DNA of 64,000 bases from Thermoplasmata archaeon (GCA_027306505.1 DAHUZP010000021.1:1-64000); one strand, 5' to 3'. Shown: positions 43,404-52,485, counted from the first letter of the stretch. Numbers and translations: made by a program. Notes: generated from the letters alone by a model not told the origin.

Positions 43404-45510
43404 GCTCCATCCCTCCTCCCCCGACGCCCTCAGCACCGGGTGGTACTCCTCGCTCTGCCGCAGCGTGGGAGGCTCCTTCCAGGGCCTGTTCCCGCCGGCG
43501 AAGCGAGCCTCGCGCCTGCAGGCGCGCTACGAGCAGGTCCGCCTGCAGCTCCGGGAGGCCGAAGGGGCGGTGACCCGGGCGGAAGCGACCGAGTCCCGAC
43601 GCTCCGTCCGACTGCGGCAGGCCGAGCGGAAGGTCCACGGGCTCCAGCGCAAGCTGGACGCCATCGACCGGCTGCTCAAGAGGGTCGAGCTGCGGCGGGA
43701 GCTCTACTTCGCCGGGCTCGACGTGACCCCGGACGAGATCCACACCACCGCGCTCGCGGTCTTCCTCGTGAGCTTCCTCATGCTGGCCGCCCTCCTGGGG
43801 ACGGAGTTCGGGCTGTCGAACCCCTTCGGGATGGTGGACCCGATCTCCACCACCATCACGGTGATCGCCCTCGCGATCCTCCCCTTGTTGCTCTTCCTCT
43901 ACATCTACAACTACCCACAGTGGACCGCCGGACGCCTGCGCGTCCAGACCCTGGGCCGGGCGCCCGAGGCCGTCCACTACATGGTCATGTCCATGCGGCT
44001 CAACCCGTCCCTCGACCGGGCGGTCCGCTTCGCGGCGGAGAACGTGGAGGGCCCGCTCTCCTCGAGCCTGAGGAAGGTGCTCTGGGACGTCCACACGCGC
44101 AACCACCCGTCGATCGAGCAGTCGTTCATGGCCTTCGCCGAGGAGTGGGGGCACTGGAACGAGGACTTCAAGCGCTCCCTCTACTCCATCCGGATGGCGA
44201 CGCTCGAGCGCACCGACGAGGGGCTCGCGAAGAACCTGGAGAAGGCCCTGGACTCGGTCCTCCAGGGGACGAAGAAGAAGATCGAGAACTTCGCGGCGGG
44301 GCTGCAGAGCCCGACCACGGTCCTCTTCGGTCTCGGGGTCCTGCTGCCCATGATCATCGGGGCGATGCTGCCCATGATCTTCCTCGCCGGCCTCGGCAAC
44401 GCGATCTCGAACCCGGGCGGGCTCTCGAGCGGGACCGCCGGCAACCCGCTGCAGACCACGACGCTCTCGACCAACGACCAGTTGATCGCGAACATCGGCT
44501 TCGCCCTCTTGCTCGACATCGCCTTCCCCATCGGTGCCCTGGCCTACGCGTCGAGCATCCTCGCGAAGCGCCCCGGGACGGTCGTCCCCCCTGAGGCTCC
44601 CGAGGTCGAGCCCATCTTCTCCCCCACGGTGAACCTCCTGCTCGCCTTCGTCATCGCATCCGGGATCGGCGCTCTCGCCTACCCCGCCGTGCTCGGGTAC
44701 CTCGGAGCCTTGGTCCAGCCGGCCTGGGAGCTGCTGCCGGTCCTCGGGTTCGCGGTGGGGGTCTCGGTCTACTTCGTCCTCGACGTCTGGCCGCGCAACC
44801 ACGCCCGCAAGGCGATGGAGCGGCTCGAGGCGGAGTTCCCGGACGCGCTCTTCCAGGTGGGCAACCGCATGGCGGAGGGGCTGCCCCTGGAGCGGGCCCT
44901 GGACCGGACCGCGGACGCCATGAGCGGGACGGAGACCTCGACGTTCTTCCGACGCATCCTCCACGCGATGCGCGTCACCGGCCAGACCCCCGAGCAGGTC
45001 ATCTTCGGCGGCCCCCACGGACAGGGCCTCCTGCGGATCTACCCCTCGAGGATGGTCGCGGTGTCCATGCGCGCGCTCCTGGAGGCCGTGACCAAGGGCC
45101 CTGAGGCGGTCGGGCACACCATCGTCCCGATGGCCCAGTACCTCAAGGAGCTGCGCGACGTCGACCAGTCGCTGCGGACCGCCCTCAAGCCCACCGTCTC
45201 GATGATGAACGGCACGGCGATCGTCTTCTCCCCGCTCGTGCTCGGCATGACGGGAGCGCTCTACGTGCTGCTCTCGACCGTCCTCGCGGGCGGGAGCCTC
45301 ATCGTCTCCATCCCGGTGTTCATGCTGGTCATCGGCATCTACCTGGTCGAGATGGTGACCGTGATCTCCTTCTTCACCGTGGGCGTCGATCGCGGCGGGG
45401 ACTCCACCTCCCTCCGCGTCCAGCTGGGCATGTTCCTGGGGCTCTCGGTCGCGATCTTCGTCGCGGCCGCGATGCTGGGGCTCTACGTGGTCACGAGCAG
45501 CGTGGTGTAG
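43396..45510 (+). CDS. pilus assembly platform protein, two T2SSF domains, locus B
   Basis: A 704-residue FlaJ/TadBC-like membrane platform. The N-terminal charged region to about 110 (many Arg/Glu/Gln) is probably coiled. T2SSF unit 1 is at about 180-370 (LGRAPEAVHYMVMSMRLNPS, RFAAENVEGPL). T2SSF unit 2 is at about 475-620 (FPDALFQVGNRMAEGLPLER). Several spans lie between and after. The ATG sits in the ATGGCTGA overlap with the ATPase, as in copy A. It would anchor the ATPase and feed pilin-like subunits into the fibre. Confidence 0.9.
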   Translation: MAELHPSSPDALSTGWYSSLCRSVGGSFQGLFPPAKRASRLQARYEQVRLQLREAEGAVTRAEATESRRSVRLRQAERKVHGLQRKLDAIDRLLKRVELRRELYFAGLDVTPDEIHTTALAVFLVSFLMLAALLGTEFGLSNPFGMVDPISTTITVIALAILPLLLFLYIYNYPQWTAGRLRVQTLGRAPEAVHYMVMSMRLNPSLDRAVRFAAENVEGPLSSSLRKVLWDVHTRNHPSIEQSFMAFAEEWGHWNEDFKRSLYSIRMATLERTDEGLAKNLEKALDSVLQGTKKKIENFAAGLQSPTTVLFGLGVLLPMIIGAMLPMIFLAGLGNAISNPGGLSSGTAGNPLQTTTLSTNDQLIANIGFALLLDIAFPIGALAYASSILAKRPGTVVPPEAPEVEPIFSPTVNLLLAFVIASGIGALAYPAVLGYLGALVQPAWELLPVLGFAVGVSVYFVLDVWPRNHARKAMERLEAEFPDALFQVGNRMAEGLPLERALDRTADAMSGTETSTFFRRILHAMRVTGQTPEQVIFGGPHGQGLLRIYPSRMVAVSMRALLEAVTKGPEAVGHTIVPMAQYLKELRDVDQSLRTALKPTVSMMNGTAIVFSPLVLGMTGALYVLLSTVLAGGSLIVSIPVFMLVIGIYLVEMVTVISFFTVGVDRGGDSTSLRVQLGMFLGLSVAIFVAAAMLGLYVVTSSVV

Positions 45511-45530
45511 CGATCTGGAGGAAGGGACGC

Positions 45531-46037
45531 ATGTCAGCAGCGTGGGGTCGGGGCGAGACCGGTCGGCGCCGCCCTCGGGCCCGACGGCTCCACCGGCGCC
45601 TCGGCTCGCGCCGTGCGGTGCTGGAGGGGATGCCCCTCTCGATGCTCATCTCGATCCTCATCATCGCCATCGGGACCATCGTCATCGTCTCGCTCTACGC
45701 CTACGCCCAGGTGACGAACCTCTCCTCGGTCACGGTCTACACGACGGTAGGGCAGGCGTCCGGCTTCCTGCCGGCGACGCCGACGCAGCTGCGGGTCACC
45801 GCCTGGACGCAGAACGGCGGGACCATGGGCGGGGTCACGATCGTCCTCAACGGGAGCGGGATCAGCGAGCGGGGGCAGACCTCGGGGAACGGCTCCGCCT
45901 ACTTCTGGATCGAACCGGTGCTCCACAACCATGCGACGAGCGGCGTGCTGAACATCTTCGCGACCTACACGCCCACCGTCTCGCTGGTCGCGCCCGCGCA
46001 CCAGAGCTATCAGGTCACGTTGTCGGTGCTCTCATGA
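45531..46037 (+). CDS. pilin-like protein 3, locus B
   Basis: A 168-residue protein. The Arg-rich leader (RRRPRARRLHRRLGSRRA) is followed by VLEGMPLSMLISILIIAIG, the pilin helix with the LEGMP motif shared with 10195-10806 and 13022-13570. The exterior is a small Ig-like domain (MGGVTIVLNGSGI). GGAGG lies about 10 nt before the ATG, giving independent initiation 20 nt after the platform gene. It is a likely structural subunit. Confidence 0.8.
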   Translation: MSAAWGRGETGRRRPRARRLHRRLGSRRAVLEGMPLSMLISILIIAIGTIVIVSLYAYAQVTNLSSVTVYTTVGQASGFLPATPTQLRVTAWTQNGGTMGGVTIVLNGSGISERGQTSGNGSAYFWIEPVLHNHATSGVLNIFATYTPTVSLVAPAHQSYQVTLSVLS

Positions 46038-46675
46038 ACGACCCCGAGCTACGATCGCTTGAGCTCCAGCGGGCCCGGCTCGGCCGCCGGCGGCCCCGAG
46101 CGCTCTCCGGTCGCCGAGGGGTGACGGACGTCCCGCTCGAGCTGCTCATCATCATCATCATCCTCGCGATCGTGATCCCGATCATCGTTGCGGCGCTCAT
46201 CGAGTACACGACGGCCCAGACCGCGCTCTCGGTCCAGCAGCAGGCCTCCAACGTCCGGGACGTCGCGGTCCAGGTCTATGACGACGGCATCAACACGACC
46301 CTGTTGGTGACGCTGGACCTGCCGGGCTCGGGCCACGTAGGGGCCGGCGCCTCGATCTGGCTGCGCGGCGGCGTGGTCAACTGGTACGGCGCGACCAAGA
46401 TCTACTACACGGTGGGCACGGCCTCCCCCTCGAACCTCCTCGTGGACAACGGGGCCTCCAACGTCCTGCTCGGCAACATCACCTGCACCTACCCGGTCAT
46501 CAGCTGGGCGCAGAGCTGCTCCACCCGGGTCTTCTCGATCGCCTCCGGCGTCCAGACCGAGATCGCGCTCACGAAGATCTCCCCGGGGGGGTTCTTCATG
46601 TGGGGCGGACAGGTGCTCCCGGACCCCACCAACCTCACCGCGGGGTTCGTGGAGGTCCACGAGGTGTACCCATGA
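46034..46675 (+). CDS. pilin-like protein 4, locus B
   Basis: A 213-residue protein. A leader of about 29 residues rich in Arg/Leu ends in RRG, then VTDVPLELLIIIIILAIVIP, the hydrophobic helix. The exterior contains INTTLLVTLDLP, like copy A. The ATG overlaps the pilin-like 3 stop by 4 nt. Two cysteines (ITCTYP; QSCSTRVF) could form a disulfide. Probably a minor pilin. Confidence 0.78.
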   Translation: MNDPELRSLELQRARLGRRRPRALSGRRGVTDVPLELLIIIIILAIVIPIIVAALIEYTTAQTALSVQQQASNVRDVAVQVYDDGINTTLLVTLDLPGSGHVGAGASIWLRGGVVNWYGATKIYYTVGTASPSNLLVDNGASNVLLGNITCTYPVISWAQSCSTRVFSIASGVQTEIALTKISPGGFFMWGGQVLPDPTNLTAGFVEVHEVYP

Positions 46676-47247
46676 TGCTGGACTGGGCCGTGAGCATCCT
46701 CCTCGTGAGCCTGATCGTCTTCGGTCTCACGGTGGTCTCCCTCGACTTCTTCCAGAACGTCGACCACGACTACGTGCTGAGGGACGCGCTCTCCTCCTCG
46801 GCGCACACCGTCGCGGACCAGGTGGACCGGGTGGAGGCGCTCCCGGCGACCATCAACCAGGGGTTCTTCTACAACGAATCGGTCACCACCACAGGGAGCA
46901 CCGAGTACGGCGTGCCCATGCCAGGGACCCTCGCGGGGAGCCGCTACTCCGTCGACTTCACCCACGACTTCGTGGTCACGGTCTCGAACGGCTCGGGCTC
47001 GGTGGTGGGGAGCTACGTCGACCTCACGAAGCCGGTTCACCTCTTCCCCGAGAACATGACCCACGACATGGAGCGGTTCGGCACCTCGAGCTACCACCTG
47101 CACGTGGAGGACCAGCTCCACGACTGCTGGGCCTTCCCGTCCGGGACGAACTTCAACGCGTCCGTCTCCCTGGTGTACGTGGACGGTTACCCCACCTACC
47201 TCACCTTCGTGTACGCGATGAACGGCATGAGCTACCCGTGCAGTTGA
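46672..47247 (+). CDS. pilin-like protein 5, locus B
   Basis: A 191-residue protein, the same length as copy A. It begins MMLDWAVSILLVSLIVFGL with no basic leader, so the hydrophobic helix starts almost at residue 1. The conserved blocks are KPVHLFPENM and PTYLTFVYAMN. The ATGA overlap with pilin-like 4 mirrors the TTGA overlap in copy A. It probably acts in the membrane without leader cleavage, or as a non-canonical minor pilin. Confidence 0.75.
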   Translation: MMLDWAVSILLVSLIVFGLTVVSLDFFQNVDHDYVLRDALSSSAHTVADQVDRVEALPATINQGFFYNESVTTTGSTEYGVPMPGTLAGSRYSVDFTHDFVVTVSNGSGSVVGSYVDLTKPVHLFPENMTHDMERFGTSSYHLHVEDQLHDCWAFPSGTNFNASVSLVYVDGYPTYLTFVYAMNGMSYPCS

Positions 47248-47290
47248 CCCCCAAGAACGACCGAAGAAGCAAAGGAGTGGAGAGAGCAGC

Positions 47291-48175
47291 ATGATCCGAG
47301 GAGGAAGAGGCGGAGGGTCCCCGAGCGACACGATGGAGCCAGTGGCGGGTCCACTGCCTGTGGAGGCCGAAGAGGCGAAGGGGCAGGTCCGGATCGGCAT
47401 CGTCGTCGCGCTCGTGCTGGGGATCGTCTTCCTGGCGCTCATGGGCTTCATGGCCTACACCGCCGCGACCACCCCGGGCTTCCCGTACCTCTTCCCCGCC
47501 CTCGCCATGGCCTACTTCGGCGCGGCGGGCGTCTCCGACCTCGCGGTGGGCCTCACCGCCGAGCGCGGCACCGTGAAGCTCTGGCGGGAAGGGAAGTACG
47601 AGGAGAGCGACAAGTTCCTGCGCCACTGGCGCATGGTGATCGGCTTCGTCCCGGGCGGCATCCTCCCGGGCTTCTTCCTCCACCGCGCGCTCGTCCGCGT
47701 CCACCCCCTGGTGCAGCTCGAGAAGGGCGGCGTGCCGACCCCCGGAGCCCAGCGGGGAGCCCCCGTCGCGGGCCCTGCGGAGTACCCGGGCCAGGGTCAC
47801 CCAGCCTCCGGCTACCCGGACCCTTCCCCCTACGGGAGCGCTCCGGCCGCCCCGGCCGCGCCCTCCCAGTACGCTCCCTACACGCCCACCCCGGCGACCT
47901 CCGACCGCGTCGCTCCGGACCCGTTCGGTGGCGCCCACTCGCCGGCCCCGGCGACGCCGGGCGGGACCGCGGTCCCCGGCGGCCCGGCGGCGGTCTGGTC
48001 GCGCCCAGGGGCCTACGCGGCGGGGTCGTCCCCCGGCAGCGCCCCGCCCGCGATGGGCAGCTACGGTGGGACACCCGTCGGCCCCGCTCCGATGCGGAGC
48101 TGCCCCACCTGCCACGCGACGCTCGAGGGTGACTCGCGCTTCTGCAAGCACTGCGGCGCCGCGGTCCCAGCCTAG
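47291..48175 (+). CDS. membrane protein with Pro-rich linker and zinc-ribbon tail, locus B
   Basis: A 294-residue protein with about three membrane spans in the first 140 residues (GIVVALVLGIVFLALMGF; a second at about 56-76; GGILPGFFLHRALVRV). A Pro/Ala/Gly/Tyr-rich linker follows, then a C-terminal zinc ribbon CPTC-x10-CKHC. It is last in locus B, as its relative 10956-11801 follows pilin-like 5 in locus A. The ATG is preceded by AAGGAGTGG. The tail should be cytosolic; interaction with the motor is inferred from repeated co-occurrence. Confidence 0.8.
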   Translation: MIRGGRGGGSPSDTMEPVAGPLPVEAEEAKGQVRIGIVVALVLGIVFLALMGFMAYTAATTPGFPYLFPALAMAYFGAAGVSDLAVGLTAERGTVKLWREGKYEESDKFLRHWRMVIGFVPGGILPGFFLHRALVRVHPLVQLEKGGVPTPGAQRGAPVAGPAEYPGQGHPASGYPDPSPYGSAPAAPAAPSQYAPYTPTPATSDRVAPDPFGGAHSPAPATPGGTAVPGGPAAVWSRPGAYAAGSSPGSAPPAMGSYGGTPVGPAPMRSCPTCHATLEGDSRFCKHCGAAVPA

Positions 48176-48210
48176 GGCCCTCGCACCTTTGTCATTCGGT
48201 GCAGGGGCCC
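48175..48210. terminator. strong hairpin between convergent genes
   Basis: GGGCCCTCGCACC at 48175-48187 pairs with GGTGCAGGGGCCC at 48198-48210, with 11 of 13 bases complementary and a 10-nt AT-rich loop. It fills most of the 42-bp gap between two facing stop codons, so it can serve as the transcript end for both. Confidence 0.55.
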
Positions 48211-48217
48211 TCGGATC

Positions 48218-51200
48218 TCAGTCGCCGCCCGGGTCGGGTCCCTCAGGAGCGGGGTCGCTCCCCTCGGGTTCGGCGGGCCCCTGCCCCTTGCCCTCCGAGG
48301 GCGGGCCGGCCTTCTGCGAGAGGGACGGTGAGCGGGTCGTTCCCGCCCCGGCCTCGTCCTTCGAGGCGGAGCCCGAGGCCCCGCGAGGCTTCCGACCGAA
48401 GGGGCTCACCCTCTTCGGCGTGGCCTCTTCCTCCGGCTTCGGCGGAGGGGCGTCCTTCGGGACCTGGGTCTGCGGGGGAGGCAGGCCGAGGCTGTCCATC
48501 GGGAGGAAGGTCGCCGGCCCCTCCCCCTCCTTCTCGGGAGCAGCGGCGGCTTCAGGGACCTGGGGAGGGCTCGGGTGGAGAGGTGGACGCGCCGGGCCCG
48601 CCCGGCGCCGACCCCAGAGGAAGAGGACCAGGAAGACCGCGAGGACCGCGAGCGGGGAGAGCAGGAGCCAGTCGGACCTCGGCACGTTCAAGGGGCCGGT
48701 CCCCACCCCCAGGGTGATCGAGAGCGTGAGGTTCCTCCCGTAGTAGCCGGCATCGGAGACCGTGAGCACGATACGGAACGTGCCCGGACCGGCGGGAGGG
48801 GCCCACAGGAACTCCCCGGAGCCGTTGGGGTCGGTGCTCACCGTCGCTGGGGAGATCGTGCCGGAGCCGCTGAAGGCCTGCACGAGGGCGCCCTCCAGAG
48901 GCGCCGTCGAGTTGCTCACCTCGACCGAGACCAGGTAGGCTCCGGAGCCGGTCTCCGCGAGGCTCCCCCGAAGCTCGAGGGGCATCTCGACGACCTCGAC
49001 CGAGGTCTCGAGGTAGACCGGCGCGAAGCCCGTGACGAGCGCCTCGACGACGACCACGACGCTGCCGTTCTGCGCGGTGAGCGGGACGGGCAGGGTGAAG
49101 CGGTACTCCCCGGGAGCGAGTTCGCTCGTGGGCACGGAGGGAGGCAAGGGGAGCAGCCCGAAGGTGCCCGAGAGGGTCGCCCCGCCCTCCGCCCCTCCGT
49201 CGCTGGCGTTGACCCATGCCATGAAGGACGCCGATCCTCCGCTCGGTACCGGGGAGCCCAGGGCGCGGACCACGAGCGTGAGCGCCTTCGGGCGCAGCGG
49301 CACGCTGAGGGCCCCGGCGGCCGGGACGAACCCCACCACGTCCACCTGGACCGTGACCGTGTCGTTGGTGGGTTGGCCCACGTAGGGGGCCCCGTAGGGC
49401 ACGGTGTAGGTCATGGTCGACGGGTCGAAGGCGACCGCGCCGAGGAGGGCCCCCGCCGCGCTGCGGAGCTGGATCGTCGCGTTGGAGAGGGGTCCTGCCC
49501 CGTCGGTCGCGTTGGTCCACACGGTGAGCGTCGCGTTCTCGCCGGGGAGGAGGGGCCCCGCATCGACGCGGACCTCGACCGAGAGGTTCCCCGGCACGAG
49601 CCAGGGGGTGAGGGTCGCGCTCCCCACCGACCAGCCCGGGGCGACCCCTTCCACCGTGAGCGAGAGCTGGTTCGGACTGACCGTGAGCGGGAAGGTGAGG
49701 TTCACCAGGGCCCCCCCGGTGGGGAGGTACCAGGGAGAGGAGGCACTGACGCCGGAGGGAAGGAGGAGGCTCACCTCTTCTCCGGCGAGCGCCCCGGTCG
49801 TCCCGTTGACGGCGATCGAGATAGGGAGACGGGCGAGCGATCCCACCTGCGAGGGCAGGCCTCGCACGCTCACGTGGGCGGAAGGTCCCGGAGGACCGCT
49901 CCAGAGCAAGGTGCCCTGAGCGAGGGCGGTGAGCCCGTCCTCCCACTGGAGGTCGTCGGGGCCGAGGAACAGGTCCTGCGCGTTCCCCTCCACGGGCACC
50001 GGACCGCAGTTACCGCAGCCCGGTGGCGGGCTGCCCACGCTCCCCTGGGAAGGACGGGTCCAGGTCCCCGACACGTTCATCTCGATCGCGGGGCCGAGGA
50101 GCAACGGCGTGGCGACGGTGGGGGAGGGGAGCGCCTCCTCGACCGTGAGCTCCGGAGGCGCGTTCGCGAGGGTGGTGGGGGAGCCCGTGACGACCGTTCC
50201 GTTCGCCTGCGTACCGAGGATGGGAGCGCCGCCGGCGAAGAACGACCAGTTGCCGCCGGGGGAGGCGAGGGCGGACAACGTGAGGTCGCTCGCGCGGGTC
50301 AACCTCGTCGCGTCCCCGGGGAAGTAGGTGAGCACCCCGGACCGGTTGGTCTCGTAGAACGGAAGGACGGTCACCCCGGGGGCGTTGACCCAGGCCCCGA
50401 CCCATAGCCAGGACCCGGGGGAGACCTCCATGCCCAGCGACACCGCGAAGGAGGTGGCGTTCCTTCCGGTCCCCGCTCCGGGGCCGAGCGTGCCGTTGAG
50501 GGTGAACGTGAAACCGGTCGCGCTTCCGAGAGGGGAGCTCGTGACGTTCCCCCGGCTCTGGAAGCCGGGGCCCCCGAGCCCCCAGAGCCAGGACCCGCTC
50601 GAGGGTCCGCTCGGGAGCGAGAGCCCGACCTTGAGCGATCCTATCGCGAGGTTGGCGTTCTGGTCCTCGCCCTGGACCTGCCATCCCGCGTCGGAAGCCT
50701 CCCATATCCCGTTGGAGGGCACGACCAGGGCCCCCGCTTCCTCCACCGCGAGGGCGACCGGCGCGCTGAGGGTCCCCGGGAAGCTCGTCGAGTTCCCTTC
50801 GAGGAGGAGCGTGGGGGAGCTGAACGACGCGGCGGTGGGGGAGGTCCCTAGGGCCCTGGAGGTCCGAAGGTCCACCGTGCCGTTCCCTGCGCTTCCCGTG
50901 AGGTTGAGCCCGTTGATGGAGGCCTCCCACCACGTGCCGTGGACCCACGAGAAGCCCAAGGTGACCGTCGAGCCGGGTAGGTAGTCGAAGGTCGTGTTGC
51001 GGACGACCGTCACGCCCGGCCCGCTCACGTTCCAGAGCTCGTAGAACCCGAGCCAGTCGGGAGCGGCCCCTACCTCGGTGCCTTCGATCCCGACCCCGAT
51101 CGCCTCGCTGGAGGTGACCGGCTCCGCGACGAGCAGGGTCCAGTTCTCCCCGGAGGGGATGGTCGCGTTCGGAAGGTACAGAGTCGAGGAGATCCCCTGG

Positions 51201-51688
51201 TTCGAGACCGTCGACAGGTCGGTGGTGACCACCCGTCCGTCGTAGGTGGGGAGAGCGGGCGGGGCAAGGGGGGAGAGGCGAGGAGGATGGCGCGGAAGGG
51301 GCGGAAGGGGCGGAAGGCGCCCCAGGTGCGGTGGGAGCGACCTCGAAGAGGGATGGATGGGCGTCCGGAGGACGCTCGCGGAGGGCGCGGGGGGGAAGTG
51401 AGGGTGGAGCGTCCCGTTCGCCGGAGAGGCGAGGACGGGACCACCAGGGAGCAGCAGGAGGACCGTCGCCACCGTGAGGACGGACACCAGGAGCTCGAGG
51501 AGGGCGGGGCGGGGGCGGTCGGCTCGCTCCGAACGCAGCGAACGGAAGGGCGGGCCGGTCCGACCCTGAGGAGCTGTTTCTCCGAGAGCGGGAGGCAGGG
51601 CTCCCCGAGGCGGGATGGGGCGCCCGCTGGGAGGTCGCGGGACCAGAGGGCCCGCGACGATCCCCGAGGCACGCGTGGAGCCCCTCAT
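48218..51688 (-). CDS. large anchored surface protein, copy 2
   Basis: A 1156-residue paralogue of 22592-25762. A hydrophobic export segment at about 63-81 (LLELLVSVLTVATVLLLL) precedes a long sequon-rich beta-type exterior. A C-terminal span (LLSPLAVLAVFLVLFLW) follows, then a charged Pro/Ser/Lys-rich cytosolic tail. Shared blocks include GNGTVDL near residue 290 and SGSWLWGLGGPGFQS. The ATG at 51688 overlaps the nitrilase stop by 4 nt, so the two are coupled. It faces locus B across the 48175 hairpin. Confidence 0.75.
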   Translation of the reverse strand: MRGSTRASGIVAGPLVPRPPSGRPIPPRGALPPALGETAPQGRTGPPFRSLRSERADRPRPALLELLVSVLTVATVLLLLPGGPVLASPANGTLHPHFPPAPSASVLRTPIHPSSRSLPPHLGRLPPLPPLPRHPPRLSPLAPPALPTYDGRVVTTDLSTVSNQGISSTLYLPNATIPSGENWTLLVAEPVTSSEAIGVGIEGTEVGAAPDWLGFYELWNVSGPGVTVVRNTTFDYLPGSTVTLGFSWVHGTWWEASINGLNLTGSAGNGTVDLRTSRALGTSPTAASFSSPTLLLEGNSTSFPGTLSAPVALAVEEAGALVVPSNGIWEASDAGWQVQGEDQNANLAIGSLKVGLSLPSGPSSGSWLWGLGGPGFQSRGNVTSSPLGSATGFTFTLNGTLGPGAGTGRNATSFAVSLGMEVSPGSWLWVGAWVNAPGVTVLPFYETNRSGVLTYFPGDATRLTRASDLTLSALASPGGNWSFFAGGAPILGTQANGTVVTGSPTTLANAPPELTVEEALPSPTVATPLLLGPAIEMNVSGTWTRPSQGSVGSPPPGCGNCGPVPVEGNAQDLFLGPDDLQWEDGLTALAQGTLLWSGPPGPSAHVSVRGLPSQVGSLARLPISIAVNGTTGALAGEEVSLLLPSGVSASSPWYLPTGGALVNLTFPLTVSPNQLSLTVEGVAPGWSVGSATLTPWLVPGNLSVEVRVDAGPLLPGENATLTVWTNATDGAGPLSNATIQLRSAAGALLGAVAFDPSTMTYTVPYGAPYVGQPTNDTVTVQVDVVGFVPAAGALSVPLRPKALTLVVRALGSPVPSGGSASFMAWVNASDGGAEGGATLSGTFGLLPLPPSVPTSELAPGEYRFTLPVPLTAQNGSVVVVVEALVTGFAPVYLETSVEVVEMPLELRGSLAETGSGAYLVSVEVSNSTAPLEGALVQAFSGSGTISPATVSTDPNGSGEFLWAPPAGPGTFRIVLTVSDAGYYGRNLTLSITLGVGTGPLNVPRSDWLLLSPLAVLAVFLVLFLWGRRRAGPARPPLHPSPPQVPEAAAAPEKEGEGPATFLPMDSLGLPPPQTQVPKDAPPPKPEEEATPKRVSPFGRKPRGASGSASKDEAGAGTTRSPSLSQKAGPPSEGKGQGPAEPEGSDPAPEGPDPGGD

Positions 51689-52485
51689 GGAGGACGGGCC
51701 GCCACGTCCCGGAGGACCGGACGCATGGGGCGCCAGAGCGGGGCGTCTTCCAGGGAGAGGTCGTAGCTCAGGATGCGGTCCTCCTCCCCCAGCTGGGTGG
51801 TCCTGGGAGGGGCCAGCTCGCCGCGAATGTCCCACAGGCCGGAGCCCCCGGCGAAGACCATGCCGTCCTCCACCCCGGTCCGGTTGCAATAGGCGACGGG
51901 GACCCCGTTCTCCACCGCGCGGGCCGGCAGGAGCTTCTCGAACAGGCGGCGCGAAGAGACCGGGGAGGCCGAGATGATGACCAGGAGCTCCGCCCCTCCG
52001 AGGCTGAGCTGGCGGCTCACCTCGGGGAAGAAGACCTCGTAGCAGATCGCCAACCCGACCTTCCCGAGGGGCGTGGAGAAGACCTCGCTGCGGTCGCCCG
52101 GGGAGAGGTTCACCGCCTCTTCGAACGGACCGAACGTGGGCAGGTAGCGTTTGGGTTGGACCCGCACCGACCCGTCGGGCCCGACAAGGAGCGCCACGTT
52201 CTGCGTCTCCCCCTTGCGGTCCGGATGGGTCCAGGGGGCCCCGACCACCAGGTGGGCGCCGGCCCCTCGGGAGATCGCCCGGAGACGGTCCAGGGAGGAT
52301 GAGGAGGGCCCGAGCGCCATCCGGTGGATGCGTTCGCCCACCCGGTAGCCCGAGAGGTAGAGCTCGGGAAGCACCAGGAGGTCAGAGGGCGGGCTCTGAC
52401 GGACGGCCTTCTCCAACAGGGAGAGGTTCTTCGAAACGTCGCCCCGCGCCGGGGCGAGCTCGAGCAGTCCCAGGCGGAGCGTCAT
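51685..52485 (-). CDS. carbon-nitrogen hydrolase (nitrilase superfamily)
   Basis: A 266-residue cytosolic enzyme with the full nitrilase triad: Glu 41 in LPELYLSGY, Lys 112 in QPKRYLPTFGPFEE, and Cys 148 in LAICYEVFFPE. Length and motifs fit amidase or omega-amidase-like members that hydrolyse small amides. The exact substrate cannot be read from sequence. GGGGAGG precedes ATG 52485. It overlaps the large surface protein gene by 4 nt, an unexpected pairing of a metabolic enzyme with an exported protein. Confidence 0.9.
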   Translation of the reverse strand: MTLRLGLLELAPARGDVSKNLSLLEKAVRQSPPSDLLVLPELYLSGYRVGERIHRMALGPSSSSLDRLRAISRGAGAHLVVGAPWTHPDRKGETQNVALLVGPDGSVRVQPKRYLPTFGPFEEAVNLSPGDRSEVFSTPLGKVGLAICYEVFFPEVSRQLSLGGAELLVIISASPVSSRRLFEKLLPARAVENGVPVAYCNRTGVEDGMVFAGGSGLWDIRGELAPPRTTQLGEEDRILSYDLSLEDAPLWRPMRPVLRDVAARPP

